64,000 nucleotides of DNA, taken from positions 186,001-250,000 of the forward strand of contig NZ_JHZF01000014.1 in the NCBI RefSeq assembly GCF_000688295.1. Reading direction: 5' to 3'. This document shows, piece after piece, positions 63,298 through 64,000 of the stretch. Source of the stretch: Pseudooceanicola nanhaiensis DSM 18065. GTDB taxonomy: Bacteria > Pseudomonadota > Alphaproteobacteria > Rhodobacterales > Rhodobacteraceae. The position numbers were made by a program, and so were the translations under genes. Under the pieces are notes generated by a model. That model did not search any database. It saw only the letters and a program-made list of their open reading frames with translations, and had not been told where the DNA came from. How positions within the stretch are numbered: the first letter of the stretch is position 1; each line of letters opens with the position of its first letter.

Positions 63298-64000
63298 ATG
63301 GCTCAACAAAAAGAACCGATGCCGGCTTCCGCGACGGGAGTGGGCGACAGGCCGAAGAAGCGGACGATCCTCGACCGCCACGCGATCCTCGAGAAGAACG
63401 CCACGCTCCTGCTGGTCTTCTCCTTCCTCGTGGTGACCATCGGCGGGATCGTCGAGATCGCCCCGCTCTTCTACCTGCAGAACACAATCGAGAAGGTGGA
63501 GGGGATGCGTCCCTACACGCCGCTCGAGCTGGCGGGGCGGGACATCTACGTCCGGGAGGGCTGCTATGTCTGCCATTCCCAGATGATCCGGCCGATGCGC
63601 GACGAGGTGGAGCGCTACGGGCATTACAGCCTGGCGGCGGAGTCGATGTACGACCACCCGTTCCAGTGGGGCTCCAAGCGGACCGGGCCGGACCTGGCCC
63701 GGGTGGGCGGGCGCTATTCCGACGAATGGCACCTCGACCACCTGCGCGATCCGCAATCGGTGGTGCCTGAATCGGTGATGCCGAAATACGGTTTCCTCGA
63801 GAACACGCTGATCGAGGGCGAATACGTCGGCGAGCTCATGGCGACCCACGCGATGGTCGGCGTGCCCTATACCGACGAGATGATCGAGAACGCCCAGGCC
63901 GATTTCCTGGCGCAGGCCGATCCGGACCGCGATTACGACGGTCTGCTCGAGCGCTACGGCGAGGACAGCGTGCAGGTGCGCAACTTCGACCGCCAGCCCG
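63298..64000 (+). CDS. ccoO: Cytochrome cbb3 oxidase subunit II (partial, runs off the window)
   Basis: About 234 of roughly 245 residues are visible. Membrane-anchored monoheme cytochrome c: an N-terminal anchor ([20 protein letters not shown]) and the heme site [20 protein letters not shown] with C-x2-[18 protein letters not shown] supplies the methionine ligand. Starts 12 bases after ccoN behind AAGGAG; the 3' end and ccoQ/ccoP lie beyond base 64000. Confidence 0.95.
   Translation, partial: MAQQKEPMPASATGVGDRPKKRTILDRHAILEKNATLLLVFSFLVVTIGGIVEIAPLFYLQNTIEKVEGMRPYTPLELAGRDIYVREGCYVCHSQMIRPMRDEVERYGHYSLAAESMYDHPFQWGSKRTGPDLARVGGRYSDEWHLDHLRDPQSVVPESVMPKYGFLENTLIEGEYVGELMATHAMVGVPYTDEMIENAQADFLAQADPDRDYDGLLERYGEDSVQVRNFDRQP

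Overview
The window reads as a chromosomal segment of a high-GC marine-type alphaproteobacterium of the order Rhodobacterales (Rhodobacter/Roseobacter lineage). The support is the divergent ccr/ecm pair of the ethylmalonyl-CoA pathway, an FnrL-type oxygen regulator beside hemN and ccoNO with TTGAC/T-N4-A/GTCAA boxes, a perfect CtrA box (TTAA-N7-TTAAC) before a small MAHDWI protein, a DUF6473 protein, and strong G/C third positions. I see no IS element, prophage, CRISPR array, rRNA or tRNA. Most of the window is ordinary core and metabolic chromosome.

Layout. 1-5.9 kb: a DUF2237 protein, a TPR lipid- or periplasm-targeted protein, ornithine decarboxylase with a structured leader, purine nucleoside phosphorylase, a DUF1989 protein and a YghU-type glutathione transferase. 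5.9-14.7 kb: an SDR coupled to a RecD-like helicase, a small CtrA-site gene, then ccr | ecm-acyP | hbd, which form a C2/C4 acyl-CoA block, and a DUF6473 protein. 14.7-19.3 kb: etfBA divergent from a dimethylglycine dehydrogenase-like flavoprotein, so the likely electron donor and acceptor are neighbours. 19.3-23 kb: a GH25 lysozyme-like lipoprotein, a D-arginine dehydrogenase-like enzyme and a soluble PAS chemoreceptor. 23.1-32.7 kb: one minus-strand unit, xdhA-xdhB-xdhC-ABC ATPase-permease-permease-BMP binding protein, coupling nucleoside/purine uptake to xanthine oxidation. 33-45.5 kb: ftsK with an aminotransferase, amidase, UbiH-family hydroxylase, fasciclin protein, DUF1013 regulator, RNase T2, quinone oxidoreductase, HI0933-like flavoprotein and an HNH protein. 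45.6-48.4 kb: dnaX-ybaB-recR. 48.4-58.2 kb: small metabolic and accessory genes, including two enoyl-CoA hydratases and a small-monooxygenase/transporter cluster with its own ArsR-type regulator. 58.3-64 kb: the oxygen-response hub hemN | fnrL, usp | ccoNO.

The most unusual signal is a dispersed structured repeat. Its unit is a G6-N4-C6 hairpin, then a variable central stem whose two arms change together, then a second C-tract and a tail close to GGGATACATNGACCAGAGGAAAG. Four full copies, two copies lacking the central stem and two tail-only relatives lie in this window, nearly all at gene 3' ends and oriented hairpin-first in the direction of transcription. One copy lies inside xdhB without breaking the frame, lengthening the protein by roughly 40-50 residues. 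Another is read in antisense by the DUF2237 gene, which has lost its stop codon there. The compensatory changes in the stem suggest that the structure, rather than the sequence, is maintained.

No complete unknown multi-gene system stands out. Function calls come from family motifs recognised by eye and no database search was run.
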